Shown one piece after another: positions 1-11,945 of a stretch of 64,000 nucleotides of DNA. The position numbers and the translations under genes were made by a program. The stretch is from assembly GCA_029204225.1 (NCBI GenBank), contig CM055114.1, positions 16,637,502 through 16,701,501 of the forward strand, read 5' to 3'. The stretch comes from Diphasiastrum complanatum (lineage: Eukaryota > Streptophyta > Lycopodiopsida > Lycopodiales > Lycopodiaceae). Positions within the stretch are counted from its first letter, which is position 1; every line of letters begins with the position of its first letter. The notes under the pieces were generated by a model. That model ran no database searches, had not been told where the DNA came from, and saw only the letters and a list, made by a program, of their open reading frames with translations.

Positions 1-1225
1 TAGCAACTTACTTATCGACATTAGATACCCCCAAGGACATGACCACCCAAGAAAAATGGAAGTTACGACTACAGGCCTTGAAGTTCACACTCATAGGAGG
101 AATCTTATATAGACGAGGAGTGGAAGGAATATACCAATGTTGTATAACCCCCGAGGAAGCTAAGTTTGTCCTAGAGAAGTGTCACGATTCCACTTGTGAT
201 GGCCATTTTGCCGGTCAACTCACAGGACAGAAGGTCCTAAGGGCTGGATATTGGAGGCCCACACTATTCCAAGACGCTCACGCCCACGCAAAAAACTACA
301 ATACTTGCTAGCGGGTAGATATATCAGAAAACATGGTACGCTCATTAATTCCTATACATGCATGCCTTCCATTCGGGGTATCAATTTCGTGGGACTGGTA
401 CACCCGACTTCATGTAGTATAAAACACTACATCATAGTAGCCATCGACTATTTTACTAAATGGGCCAAAGCATGACCAGTAGCAAATGATAACTCAAAAA
501 AAATAGTCTGGTTCTTACTCGAACAAGTGATAGGGCAATTTGGTACTCCATGGGAGATCATATCTGATAGAGGGATCCGCTTCCTGAACAAAACAATCAA
601 GGCCCTAACTGATCAATTAACAATCAAACATTGCAAAAGTAACCCCTACCACCCATAGGCCAATGGTTAGCCAGAAAGCACAAACAAGGAGTTAGTGGGT
701 ATTCTAAGAAAAATTGTGTCAGAAGGCCAACAAGATTGGGATAAGAAACTATACTCTGCCCTAAGGGCATACAATACCACATACAAAGCTAGCACCAATC
801 ATACTCCATTTTTCTTAGTGTATGGGCAGGAATGTGTTCTGCCTATTGAGGTGGAACTACCATCCCTACGATTTGCCATGAAACATGACCTGGGAGAGAA
901 AGAGTCCATCCAACAAAGACTTAACACTTTCCAAGATCTAGATGAACACAAGATAACTGCATTAAACTACCAGGAGGCTCACAAATGACGGATGAAAGAA
1001 GTCCATGATCGGAACTTACGAGACTACCACTTCACCCAAGGTCAGTTAGTACTATTCTATGATGAAAGGCATGAATTAATGCCTCAGAAGTTGGGCCCCA
1101 GATGGAATGGCCCTTACGTGATCCAAAAGTTGTACGAGAATAACACCGCAAAATTAGCTGAGTTGAACGGCGAGGTGTTTAATCACCGGGTCAATATCAA
1201 CAAGATCAAAACCTACCGAAGTTAG
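1..1225 (+). pseudogene. Ty3/gypsy integrase fragment, broken
   Basis: This is the integrase of a Ty3/gypsy retrotransposon, which would insert element cDNA into the host genome. Residues from 39 on show the N-terminal zinc-binding region (H..H then NTC); the first Cys of the CxxC pair reads as Tyr. After a frameshift near 250-300 the core follows: first Asp in AIDYFTKW (about 440-465), second Asp in ISDRG (about 560), catalytic Glu in PESTNK (about 675). The C-terminal part (695-1225) ends with a GPYVI..L region that reads like the usual gypsy integrase tail. In-frame stops interrupt it near 473, 657, 669 and 986; each is explained by CGA to TGA or CAG to TAG. The element is cut off at the window edge, so protease and RT are not seen. 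Catalytic residues survive but the frame does not. Confidence 0.85.
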
Positions 1226-1359
1226 CAGATGCAAAAATTGTATAGTGTATAATACACTCCCCACTTCTCTCTCTCATTTTTCAGGTGGTGACCAACAAAA
1301 TCGACATTGTTCCTGTATATAACCTTGGGAAGGAAACAAATTCCACGTATAAAAAAAAA

Positions 1360-1800
1360 ATGGAGATTACTCAAGAACGGGATACTTATACCCTAAGTGT
1401 AGATGGAGTATGTCGGCACTCTCACAGAGAGGCACCATAGGAGCCACGTTACGTGATCCTAATGGAATCGAACTGGCAAGCATAGGCGTTCTGCTTGGGG
1501 TAGGATTCACCAATAATACTACCGAATACAAAGCCCTCATGTCCGGCCTACACATGGCAATCAGGTTCACACCTATCATAAACACTCCAAGAATCGTGGA
1601 TGATTCTCAGCTCCTAATCCGAAATATGATCGGGATGTATCAGATCCGGGAACGCATTCTACGAGCTTACATTGCGTCCATCTGAGAACTCATAAATAAC
1701 TTCCCCCTGATAGAATGGATGCATGTTCCAAGAGATCAAAACTACCGTGCAGACAGCTTAGCAAACTTGGCTTATGATTATGATCATTATTGGCAATGTG
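1360..1800 (+). pseudogene. Second RNase H domain downstream of gypsy integrase
   Basis: An RNase H-type domain follows the integrase after a 135-bp gap. Acidic residues fit the D-E-D-D set: LSVDG near 1400, NTTEYKAL near 1525, VDDSQLL near 1605 and ADSLANLA near 1755. A frameshift separates the first Asp from the rest, and a TGA at 1683-1685 (likely from CGA) breaks the C-terminal part. Plant Tat-lineage gypsy elements are known to carry an additional RNase H besides the one fused to RT; I infer that this is such a domain. Its position after the integrase is notable. It cannot be the RT-linked RNase H unless the element was rearranged. Confidence 0.7.
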
Positions 1801-2078
1801 ATCCGTGCCCAGTGGGTACAAGCCATCTGACCACGGCATCAGAACTATGGATGGTATTAAGATCCCAAACCTGATACGGCCTACGTTGGATCAAGAAGTT
1901 GATAAACCAAGTGGACCTGAAAAATCTTGAGTTGTTAATACAATTGCAACAGACATTGAGCTGCAGACTACTATGGACCTGTTTTTGCCAATACCACTAC
2001 GATCTAATACAAGGATTAATGCATCTGGCAGATTGAGAAACTATGACTGCATGTATTCACACAATTCTATAATAGAAA

Positions 2079-3087
2079 ATGGACGCATCAAATGAACTAA
2101 GTGCAGAAGGGTCACAACCACCTAGCAACCAACGTGCAGTGGAGCAACACAAAAAATTGGCAAGATTCATGGTAGAAGAATGACAGTGGACAAACACAGA
2201 AAAACAAGGGCTGCAAGAAGAATTCCAAAGACAGAAACATGCTACTATTCGAGCCACCGATGACTTCCACAGTGCCCAGTGGGAACGAGATATATGGAAG
2301 CAGAAATACACCGAACTCAAGGACATGAGCGATCGGAGGAAAGTAAGATATGACGAAGAGTTCAAGGGACAAGAGAAGATCATTGCCAACTTAAAAATAG
2401 AATTGGCCGCCACGGAAACCACCACAACCATGATAGCCCGACAGTTGCATGAGTACAAACAAAAGGAAAAAAAAAAAAAGGGCAATCTAGCATCACCAGT
2501 TCATGGAACTCACTACAAGTCTACCCCATGCAGGGAAAGGAAATTCTCTCAAACGCCAAATTCTTTAGGAATTTTGATGCCTACTTTTTATACTTGTCGC
2601 CGATGGAATTTCCACTTCATGACGAACCCATTGAGCTGAGACCATCTACCAGCTCCCATCTCCGGTTTAAGTGGCCACTCATCCCTGGCAGTTTCGAGGA
2701 CTACAAGGATGCTTGTGAAAGCTTATGCAAATTCTCTATCACTACCGCACACCACAAAGATGAGCTTGTTCGGCTGGCTGGTCATTATGCCCATTACCTA
2801 CAAAAGTGGTTGCTTCAACCTTGCGTCCCTAAAACAAAACCGGCAAAGATCCACCTCACCAAATGGTGATACAACCCAAATGAAGCGATGGAACCAGGAG
2901 CCGATCTAGCCCTGTATTTGCGGATATGTAATTGGACTGCCAAAGAATGCAAGACATTGAACGAGATGTTCTACTTTCACTTCCTAGAAGGGGCTGACCC
3001 AATATTGGTAGATGTGGCCGAGAATGACCGCCTTTACACAGGGGAGTTGAAACATTGAAGGACTGAGTTATGTAAGAATGCACTATG
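2079..3087 (+). pseudogene. Coiled-coil ORF at 3' end of the gypsy element, function unknown
   Basis: An ATG at 2079 opens a frame beginning MDASNELSAEGS, interrupted by one TGA at 2181-2183 and running to about 2480. The residues are rich in K, E and Q with heptad-like spacing (for example LKDMSDRRKVRYDEEFK), which suggests a coiled coil. An A-rich run near 2466-2480 marks a frameshift, after which a second frame (2528-3087) continues through TGA codons at 2867 and 3051 with a more globular composition. I do not recognise either part. They lie in the same orientation as the integrase and second RNase H, so I infer an extra 3' ORF of the same element. It could instead be gag-like material from another element. 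Confidence 0.45.
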
Positions 3088-3099
3088 AAAAAAAAAAAA

Positions 3100-4135
3100 A
3101 AACAGTTCACATTGCTAGATCATTTTTACGCACTTTGGATTCAGGCTAGGAGCATCTCATTTAGATCGATGGTGTTTACAAGAGCAAATCTAGTCTTTGG
3201 TCTATGAGACCTTTTTGAAGTTGCAACACACATGCACACTGCAATCACGCAATATTAGACACAGCACTGGTAACCTGCATCCATGCTAAATCACTCAAAA
3301 ATGCATTTGCATATCCCTCCATGCATGGGTTTGATACGGGCATGCCTTGAATACGATGGGTTGGGAGCATTGCCACATAGGTCACGGGTGGGTTTGATGT
3401 AGGTATGAAGACACCAGCTTATTTGAAGATGTTGCAATGAAGACCAACCAGTTGTAGATGGATCCTCAGGGCTCAACCAATGGCCTTTGGGAAGAGAGCG
3501 ATTGAAGTCACCATACAAGATCCTCGTGGTTAGCATCACCCAGCAAGGGTGCTGAGCCCACTACACTTAACTCACCATCAAGAGCATTCTAAGTTCGTTC
3601 GTGTGGGGACCACACTCCCTAGAAAAGTTGCCAATGTTAGCCGATATTTTCGCACGAAAAATCGGGCTATTTTTAGAGCAATTTTCACAATTTTGTATAA
3701 AAATCGGCATGTAAATCCCGACTATTAATGGTAAAATCGTCACACATTTGCCTATAGGTAGGGGTCCCAACCCGCCCAAAATGTGGCTAGAGCAAATTTT
3801 GAGGCCTTAGAAATGGCCCATAGAATAGTTTACGGCTTAGAATTGGCCCGATTATACTAGCCGGAACGACCGAGCAAATTTTCCAATGTACTTTGCTACT
3901 TTTTATTAATACAAAAAATTGCCTACTGTGTTTTTCATGGAAGCGGCTGCCTTGAAGAAATCCCAAGTCATGAGTGCTCGCCAATAACAATACATTGGAA
4001 AAACGGCAAAGAGAAAAATCAACTCGCAACAAATGGTCGGAAATTATGGGACAGGGTCAAGGAAACTGTGAAAACACTATAGGCAAGTCCCGGTGCAAGT
4101 CGAAGCGACACACGGATAGGAAAATCACCTCGACA
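3100..4135. other. No gene recognised
   Basis: This stretch holds only short open frames with no family signature. The part around 3600-3850 alternates G/C-rich and A/T-rich blocks and could be LTR or leader sequence of the copia fragment that follows, but no TG...CA boundaries or duplicate copy are visible. Confidence 0.5.
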
Positions 4136-6144
4136 GCTTAAGCCATGGGCCACAAACACGCAAAAGAAAAATGCAAGTGGAGGCCAAAAGTGCATAACAA
4201 AAATATCCTACCTAAAAGTGGTAGAGGTTGACCACAAGTAGCAAAGAGGACTACCCAACTAAGAAAGACAATCAAGTAAAGTACTTGCCATTTACACCAC
4301 ACAAGATGGGCGAAGAAAGGTCGAACAATGGTAATTCGACAAGCTATCTATGTATAGATGTGTGTGCAGCTTCAACATCTAACACACAGGAGGTTATTAT
4401 GGATTCATGAGCAACATCTCACTTTGTTACATCGAGACAAATAATGTCTGACTTTCGAAGTACAGATCCATCTAGATATATATTTCTTGGAGATGGATCA
4501 AGACATCAAGTGAACAACATTGGTTCGCTATGGCTCAACACAAATACTAAAGACCAACGACTAGACAATGTTCTATTCGTGCCCACACTACAACAAGACT
4601 TGCTCTCAGTTGCAAGAATAGTAGACGTTGGGATGCGTGTGACATTTTCAAATAAAATATGCAATGTTGTTGATGCCAACACCAACACAAACTTGTATCA
4701 TCTAAAGGTACACCTACCAGCAAATCAAGCACATCAAGCTCATGAATCGACAGAGATTCGAAGGCACAGAAAAATATGCCACATGAACCAAATGGCATTG
4801 TATCAAGCAAGCCAACATGGAGCTATCACAGGAGTGAGCACCACAAATGCAACAAATTTGACAACCTGTGATGCGTGCATGGACTCTTTTAGAACAACAA
4901 AGATTTTGGAGCTGGTATATTCGGACATCTACAGACCTTTCGACGTGATGTCAGTGAGAGGCTCGAAATACTACATCACACGACTACAACAAGTTTGCCA
5001 AAGTCTAGTTCATGCACTACAAATCGGAAGCACTTGACAAGTTCACAAAATACGTGAACTAGGTAGAAAGATGCACAAGGAACAAAGTGAAGCAAATCAG
5101 AACTTATCATGGCGGAGAATACATCTCAAACTGCTTTGCTGACTTTTGCAAGGTTCGAAGAATCCTTCATAGCAGGACTGCATCCTATACACCACAGCAC
5201 AACGTTGTAGTTGAAAGAAAGAACATGACCCTCATGGAGGCCGCAAGGTGCATGATGGCCTATTCGAATGCACCAAGAGTGCTATGGACTGAAGCGGGAG
5301 CTGCAGACGCCTACATCCAGAATAGGATAGGCAAATCTAGTGTTCCTCACATGACACCACACAAACTATGGTGGGGTAGAAAGCCCAATCTGATGCACGT
5401 TCGGATCTTTGACTATGCAGCTTATGCACATATTCTAGACAAGCTTCAAGAAAAACTTGATGAGAAAGTCAAACAAGGATACCTCATCGGTTATGACAAT
5501 CATTCATCATACTATAGGGTCTATATGCCAGAGATGAATCAAGTTCGATGAATGTAGAACAATGGCAGATGATGATTCAGCCAGCTATGAGATCTTGGGA
5601 AAGCAGTACAACGACCTGCCAACCATGATAGAGGGAGTGAAACCCGAACACTCAAACAAAGATGTTTGAATCCCACATCAGTTGAGCGACGAATCAGACA
5701 AAGAAAGGAGTGCAAGCTATCCTGAAGCTAGAGCACCTGTAAACCGAAATGGTTCCGGACCTTGCCAAAGAGACAAAGGTAAGCAAATTATAGTACCTGA
5801 AGAATCTCCCAGGAGATCAACAAAAGAACAAAGAGTGCCAGGTAGCAGGTAGCTCAGCTTTTCCATCCGAAGACTTCTATGGATTCAATGACAAACCACA
5901 AACATTTAGGAAGCCATTTACAGTCCAGACAAGGACAAATGAATCCAAGCCATGAACAAGAAGATCGAATCCATGAAGAAGAATGATGTATGGACATTGT
6001 AGCCAGTAATAGACAAGCGTAAGACAGTACAATAAAAATGAGTATACAAGCTTAAGTATGGACCGAATAGAAATGTTTTGAGGTACAAAGCCAGACTTGT
6101 AGTGAAGGGATTCTCTCAGAAATATGACATCGACTACACTTATT
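4136..6144 (+). pseudogene. Ty1/copia gag-pol fragment, broken
   Basis: A copia polyprotein remnant. A degraded zinc-knuckle tail reads near 4145-4220. The protease motif at about 4402 is D-S-stop-A-T-S-H, with TGA at 4408-4410 where Gly is expected. GAG-pre-integrase and the first integrase Asp (YSDIY) lie in 4444-5037. The integrase core continues at 5087-5551; the usual TDNGGEY reads TYHGGEY, so the second catalytic Asp (codon 5105-5107) is Tyr, while the Glu (VVVERKN) is kept. The start of RT (YKARLVVKGFSQKYDIDY) ends at about 6144, where an unrelated minus-strand gypsy sequence begins. Several stops and frameshifts make it inactive. No LTR could be assigned. Confidence 0.85.
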
Positions 6145-7445
6145 GGAGATCTCTTAAGATCAGTATAGTATTTATCTCTATCCTGAGCACTTCGGATACT
6201 ATCCTTAGCCACTTGTAACATTTCTTGCATATCATGCAAAAAATCAGCAACCTTCTGGATCTTAATAGACTTCATCTCAACATTCACTGGAGATCTAGGT
6301 TGAAAACTGTACATAAGCATAAAAGGACTATAACTTGTAACAGAATGTTTTCTACTATTATATGCAAACTCAACTAGTGGGAGATTATCTTCCCAAAGAG
6401 ATTGCCTATGAGAAACATACGTCCTCAAAATATCTTTCATAGTTTGATTAGTCCTTTTTGTCTGGCCATCTTATTCAGGATGATCAGAAGAACTTAAACT
6501 TAAAGAAGTTTCAAGTTTATGGAATACTGTTGACCAAAAGTGACCTGTGAACTTAGGATCTCTATCACTAACAACGTCATTGGGCAGACCATACAACTGA
6601 AATAATCTTTCAACAAAGATCTGGGCTAAATCAGAAGCCTTTATAGTTGACTTGACTGGTATGAATGTAGCTAACTTAGTTAACTGATCCACTACAACCC
6701 AAATAGAATCATTTTTCCATTGGGTCTTTAGAAGTCCCACTACAAAATCCATAGATATGCTCTCCCATTTCTTACTTGGGATATCTAACAGATGCAACAA
6801 ACCATCAGCCTTATGGCGTTCAGCCTTTGCTAGTTGACAGGATTTGCATTTAGTAACATATGACTCAACATATGGCTTAAACTTTGGCCAATAAAATTCT
6901 CTCTTAACCAAGTCCAGAGTCTTGTGTATAACGGGATGTCCTGCATAGGGTATGTCATGACATTCAAACAAAATCTTGCGTTTGAGCTCATCATCACCAG
7001 GTACGCAAACTTTTCCATTCCAAAATAGTAATCCATTTCGAATGGTGAACTGCTCCACAATCTTTTAATCTTTCTTAGTTAGTTGAGTGCCCTGTATTTT
7101 TGACTCAACACTATCCACATTTCTTCCGGTCTGAACAATGTCCCAAATGTGACCAAAATGGAAATCAGATTCATATTTTTCTCTCAACAAAAGATATAGA
7201 TTCGTAGAAATCTGGGTGAATGACAACTCGTTCAGTTCACTGATCCGACTAAGAGCATCTGCAACTTGATTAGAGCTACTCTTATGTAACGGATTTCATG
7301 ATCGAATTCTTGCATCAACATAGCCAATCGAGCTTTTCTCCCCCGAAGATCATGTTGATTACAAAAATACTTAAGAAGCTGGTGATCCATATACACTACA
7401 AACTTACTACCATACAAGTAGTGTCTCCAAGTTTTAAGTGCATGG
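6145..7445 (-). pseudogene. Ty3/gypsy integrase and RNase H fragment
   Basis: Read on the minus strand from 7445 down: an RNase H segment (KFVVYMDHQLLKYFCNQHD, about 7400-7340), then integrase at 7058-6471 with an HHCC zinc-binding region (HDIPYAGH ... CKSCQ), first Asp in ISMDFVVGL and second in VVSDRDPKF. The third motif reads HPE-stop-DGQTKRTN: a TAA at 6471-6473 and AAA (Lys) at 6456-6458 where the catalytic Glu of DGQTE is expected. The C-terminal domain follows (6440-6147) and stops at the copia junction near 6145, so any chromodomain is lost. A clear but dead gypsy integrase. Confidence 0.88.
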
Positions 7446-8021
7446 ACAATTTATTTTGTCCATATTTGAGGAAGTTTGTGGTTGTATTCTTAGACAACAT
7501 TCTTGTTTATAGTAAATCCTTGGTGGAACACGTAGAACACTTAAAAATCGTCTTGATGAAACTCCGTCAAGAGTTACTCTACATAAAGAGTCCAAGTGTG
7601 AGTTCTTTAAGCAAGAGTATCTTTATCTCGGTCATAAGATCACAGTAAATGGGATCAAGATTGACAAGGATAAAATTAAGATTGTGATTGAGTGGCCAAT
7701 TCTGAAAATTGTGAGGCAAGTAAAGTCATTCTTAGGTTTTACACTTTTTTTCAAGAGATTTATTGAGGATTATGCTAAGTTAGTAGCACCACTTAATAAT
7801 CTGACAAAAGGGTTTGTTAATAAAAAGAGAGGAATCAACCTAGTCCGCCTGTTGTTTGGAACGAGGAATTGTTTGCTGTAATCCACGCACTTAAAACCTG
7901 GAGACACTACTTGTATGGTTGTAAGTTTGTAGTGTATATAGATCATCAACCTCTTAAGTATTTTTGTAATCAACATGATCTTCGGGAGAGAAAAGCTCGA
8001 TGGGCTGAGTTGATGCAAGAA
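7446..8021 (+). pseudogene. Ty3/gypsy RT and RNase H fragment, inverted relative to flanks
   Basis: On the plus strand the end of a gypsy reverse transcriptase is readable: VVVFLDNILVYSK (YxDD-type motif reading FLDN, with Asn for the second Asp) near 7480-7520, then a connection segment VKSFLGFTLFFKRFIEDYAK (about 7720-7780). RNase H follows at 7869-8021 (AVIHALKTWRHYL, YIDHQPLKYF, ARWAELMQ). Frames shift near 7590, 7680 and 7860. The same RNase H region occurs in opposite orientation on both sides, so the block was inverted or assembled from two insertions of one family. Confidence 0.82.
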
Positions 8022-8258
8022 TTTGTTCAGTTCACCGATTCGACTAAGAGCATCTGCAACTTGATTAGAGTTGTCTCTTATGTAGCAAATTTTATGATCA
8101 AATTCTTGTATCAACTCAGCCCATCAAGCTTTTCTCCCTTGAAGATCATGTTGACTACAAAAATACTTAAGAGGCTGGTGATCTGTATACACTACAAACT
8201 TACTACCATCAAGTAGTGTCTTCAGGTTTTAAGTGCATGGATTACAGCAAACAATTCC
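7865..8258. repeat. Large inverted repeat made of two RNase H fragments
   Basis: The arms at 7865-8021 and 8100-8258 are imperfect reverse complements of each other, separated by about 78 bp. The left arm starts ggaattgtttgctgtaatcc and the right arm ends with its complement. A transcript through this block could fold into a hairpin of about 150 bp. Confidence 0.8.
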
Positions 8259-8330
8259 TTTTCCTGCGTAGTGTAACGCAATTGAGGACCAGTGAATTTT
8301 TGCTTTCAAATGCTAGTGGCCTATCCATTT
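8022..8330 (-). pseudogene. Ty3/gypsy RNase H fragment, third copy
   Basis: A minus-strand RNase H remnant covering the same protein region as the plus-strand copy just before it: a YxDHQPLKYF-like segment, a degraded ARWAELIQEF-like segment and a start equivalent to AVIHALKT. Frames are broken. With its neighbour it forms a long inverted repeat. Confidence 0.75.
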
Positions 8331-8637
8331 GTAATAGAACTACTCCAACTGCAACCCGAATTTCAACTACTTCAAAGTAAATTAACTTGTTAAAGATTTT
8401 AGATCCATAACTAGTTTTGAGCTACACATGCTAAAACTCCAAAAAGACAACCAAAATTGATTTCTTAGCACAATTCACCATAAACCACAATGAATTTGAG
8501 AGAGATATGGATCATGCAAATTGAAATTAGGAAGATCCACCAACTTGCAACCTTGATCCTCTCCTTGGATGAGAATACTAGTTGATTACAACCAAGCTCC
8601 AATGAAAAGCACCACCTCTCCGAGCTTATAAGCCTTG
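8331..8637. other. No gene recognised
   Basis: The first part may be further degraded gypsy sequence. From about 8460 on it could be the leader of a minus-strand copia element whose PBS lies at 8638-8651. No frame longer than about 60 codons shows a family signature. Confidence 0.4.
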
Positions 8638-8651
8638 GCTCTGATACCACT
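8638..8651 (-). other. Primer-binding site for tRNA-iMet (Ty1/copia), relic
   Basis: The minus strand reads TGGTATCAGAGCCA, the standard plant copia primer-binding site complementary to the initiator methionine tRNA 3' end. It implies a minus-strand copia 5' LTR just to the right (8652 onward) and element body to the left. The adjacent LTR end is not a clean CA, so the LTR is degraded. Confidence 0.75.
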
Positions 8652-10292
8652 ATAAGAGAAGCTCCTTAGATCCTACTTACAAATCACAAACACAATGGAT
8701 AACACACTATGGAGAAACCACCCAACCAAGTAGAAGCATCCAATCAATCTCTAGAAGCCTCACCCCCAAGCCAAGGAACAAGAAGCATGAATGTAGAGTG
8801 AGAGCTTGGCAATGAATCTACAACCATGATGTGGAGTAGGACGAGTTTGGGCCCATTATATAGAGCCAAAAGCATCCTGGGCACATAGCCATGCATAGCC
8901 CTAAGTTCCCCATACAGAGATTCACCTAGATATGAAGAAATATCTAAATGACACAACAATGAGAAACTTATTCAACGATATATCGAAGGGAAAGATATCT
9001 AAACAAATGAATTTAAAGGAAGGATCACTACCTGAAGGGCAGTTATGAAACAACACATTCCTTAAGAAGATGGCTGGCCCTAAAAGAAGAATATTCATAA
9101 TGATTCAAATTGTTTGCACCCCATGCAAGCGTTGCAACCTTCCACATGCTTGTTTCTCATTGGAACAAAGCCACGTGACAAGGATGCCTCATAGGATTTG
9201 AACACTTGTAATTTTTCCATTGGATAAAATTAGTTAATTAAATTAAATAAGAAACAACATATCAGTTGCTAAGAGTTGCGTACCTTTGCACTTGACCCCC
9301 TATATGTACTCCATAGATGCTTTAATGTAACTATTGAGTTTTTCAAAAGAAGAGATAAAGAGAGTTGAGTCTTCAAGTTTTTTGTTGCTCTTTGCTTGCA
9401 TAAGCTATCTGCTTGCTAAGTGCTTCTGTTTCTAACAGTTTGTAAGCCTCAACTTGTCGGATGTGCCTGTGTTTGACTCTAGTTTTACTCTGGTCAGACA
9501 ACTCTTTTTTCGTGATACTTTCATAAGAGTGCAACCATAAATTCATTGCTAAAGATTGTCTTAAAACTAATTGGTTGTTTGATTGCATGTTCAATTGAAC
9601 TAATCAATTGTTTGAAACTTAACTGAGATAACGACATTCGGAATCACTATTTTATTTACACTGACAAACATTCATATTTACAAATCCTAGAGATTACTTT
9701 GCATTGTTGTGAGTCAATACTCTGAAGCTTTCTTATGGATACTCGTGCAGTTTAAATCTGTGGACAATCATTCGGTTGAATGAGCGATAATCAGTTGTTA
9801 AGGACCAATTGTCGGAGATTTAGATTGTGATGAGATGTATGTAAGTTTCTCTATGTCTGTCTTACTGATGCAACAAATTTATACTTGTTTGACAAACTTA
9901 ATTAGGTGCACATAACGATAAATCAGTCTGACTAATAAGTCGAATGCTCTAATCTGTAATGAAATTAGTTCAATATCAAATGTCTGCTGACAACCCTTTT
10001 ATGTTCCAAGAACAATAAAGGAGTCAGTCATCTATATAACAATAAGAAGTCTCTTTAGAGAACGATAATATTTTATGCTACATATCCGTACTTTTAAGAT
10101 AAGTATACCACGACATTGTTTCCTATTATTTCACGAAAAAGATCAATCCAGTGGCTTATTGATTGGCACAACCATCAACTTTGGATATATACAATGTGTT
10201 TCATATCTCATTGCTCAAATGGTACAAACCTGGAGAAGCGATTTGATCATCAATAGGAACTCTTTCACCCACCAATAGCACTTGTTGATACA
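8652..10292. other. LTR-like relic then unassigned AT-rich DNA
   Basis: The part next to the PBS (about 8652-9000) is probably a minus-strand copia LTR, judging from position only; a TATA-like ttatatag lies near 8857. The rest is AT-rich with no convincing gene, tRNA or repeat boundary. Short frames at 9373-9594 and 10075-10278 have no recognisable motif. Confidence 0.4.
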
Positions 10293-10803
10293 AAAGGTCG
10301 ACTTGTTTTATAACATGGATTGGCACATAGAAAGCAAACTGGCACCCAACATGAATATGTAGTTAAGTACTTGGCTACGGGCTCCACACATTGAGACTTC
10401 TTGGGAGTTTGAAGAAAAACTTATATATGGGACATTTGAAATATTGAAGAATTACTTGGTGAAGAATCCCATTTTCCTAGATTGGTGCATGATGTTTAAT
10501 TGGGCGGCATGCCTTCTTCATGAGCACTCACATCCATTCTGAAGTTCAAGGAACTTCCAAGTATCTTTCTTATCTGTTAATAAATCGATTGCATCTTTAC
10601 ATAGGTTTAATCTAAGTGAACTTAATCCACACTTTTCATGTGCTGCCTGCATTTGTACCTTTATTTTGTGTTTCTATGGACGGTGAATCAAAAGCCCACA
10701 CCATTGTGTTTTTTTAGTTTGGCTGGTGAATTAAGCATGTGCCATGTGTCATAGGTATGGTTTGGCCCTAATGAGGACATTAGCTTTCTCAAATGAGGGG
10801 AGG
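10293..10803 (+). pseudogene. Possible 3' end of a gypsy element (chromodomain-like)
   Basis: Broken frames contain pieces such as YVVKYL and, frame-shifted, ETSWEFEEKL. These resemble the VKW ... ATWE..E pattern of chromodomain or integrase tails in chromoviruses. A purine-rich tract (atgaggggagga) ends at 10803 directly before a TGTT sequence, as expected for a polypurine tract before a 3' LTR. The reading is weak and depends on the layout as much as on residues. Confidence 0.35.
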
Positions 10804-11360
10804 ATGTTGTGAAGCTGACCTAGGAAGATGTTGTAAGACTTTGAGTACTGACACTGTCAAAAGTTCCTAGAGCAAGTTAGGAAGTCACAGACTAAGCTTT
10901 CGAACTATGGTGAGCCAGTCAAGTTGTCACAAGTCATGAGCTAGCTCTGGAGCTCGAGTCATGGCCTACTAAACTCCTAGGACCCATTTCCACAAGCTAA
11001 GCTGATTCTACCCATCGGAACAACTCCTAGGGGTTAGACTGATTTTGCGAAGCTTGCCAAGCTTAATCAATAAAATAAAAACTGAGTCTCAAAAAACGTG
11101 CTTTACCATATAGCATTGTATTCCATGTCAAAGGAGGTACATCAAATCACAATAGAACTATAGGGGAGTCTGACAAAAAAACTATGAGCAGCTCAACCAG
11201 TTCCAAAAATTCAGTTGCTTGCTCCTAGGCATAGTTTCCAATTAGTCTATATATGAATGTAATCTCTTCCAAACTTAATAAAGTTGATCCTTGGAGATTA
11301 TTACCATTTCGGTTTTGCCTCTGAGACTGGTCCAAGTAGACGAACCCTTACTACAACCTT
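10804..11360 (+). repeat. Candidate solo or 3' LTR
   Basis: The sequence begins TGTTGTGAAG right after a polypurine tract and continues to about ...cttactacaac near 11356. It contains a polyadenylation-like aataaa near 11277. Directly downstream lies ttgcgtcgttggtgcctaag, which could be a primer-binding region. No second LTR copy was found in the window, so the borders are estimates. Confidence 0.35.
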
Positions 11361-11698
11361 TTTGCGTCGTTGGTGCCTAAGGGGGAAGGCCACCAACGTG
11401 AGGCATGTTGCTATGCCATTTGGTCAGTTGGGTGACCACTCTGCCTTAGGATTTCACGAATGACTTGTCTTTTGGGACCCTTTTGGATTCTGATTTGGCT
11501 TTCAAGTTGGTTGGGATTCTTGTTTTCTAAGACTAAACAGCTAGGATGGTTGTGCTTTCAAAGCTGACTTTTCATTGAGTACATGTAGGATGAATTTTAG
11601 AATTAAGCATGTCTTGGGGAAACTGCTCAAGTCCCAGCACCCTTTGAGGCACCGACGCATTATGTGCTCTACTGGAGCTAGTAAAGCATGTATGCTCT
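11361..11698. other. No gene recognised
   Basis: This spacer lies between the candidate LTR and the BPS1-like relic. It may be retroelement leader sequence. No coding signature is seen. Confidence 0.4.
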
Positions 11699-11945
11699 GA
11701 TCATTCTCAAAGGCCTTGAGAGATGGATGAGGAGGGGAAAAATGGTAGGGGACGATGGAGCATGGATTGCAAATTGCGGGTAAGAAAATATACTGAGAGT
11801 GTGTGCTTATGGTTGTGCTGAGTGAGGATCCATGTCATAGATGTGCCATGGTTTAAGTTTGTTATCAAGATACACAAAGTAGCACGTGTATGTCAATGAT
11901 AGAGAAGTTCTAATCAACACATATGTGGAGATTTAGGAGTTTGTT
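11699..11945 (-). pseudogene. BPS1-like gene relic (5' end only)
   Basis: The plus-strand sequence from gatcattctcaaaggcct to about 11945 aligns by eye with the 5' end and upstream flank of the BPS1-like copies at 26403 and 46516, read on the minus strand. The start codon equivalent is at 11849-11847 and the frame begins M-A-H, then reaches TGA at the fifth codon. Indels follow. Only about the first 50 codons plus some 5' flank remain. It is the oldest-looking of three copies in the window. Confidence 0.7.

Noticed and set aside
2057-2485. Minus-strand frame of 142 codons
   Set aside because: It is the antisense shadow of the coiled-coil ORF on the plus strand.
3291-3539. Minus-strand frame of 82 codons
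   Set aside because: No motif, no relation to flanking elements; likely chance.
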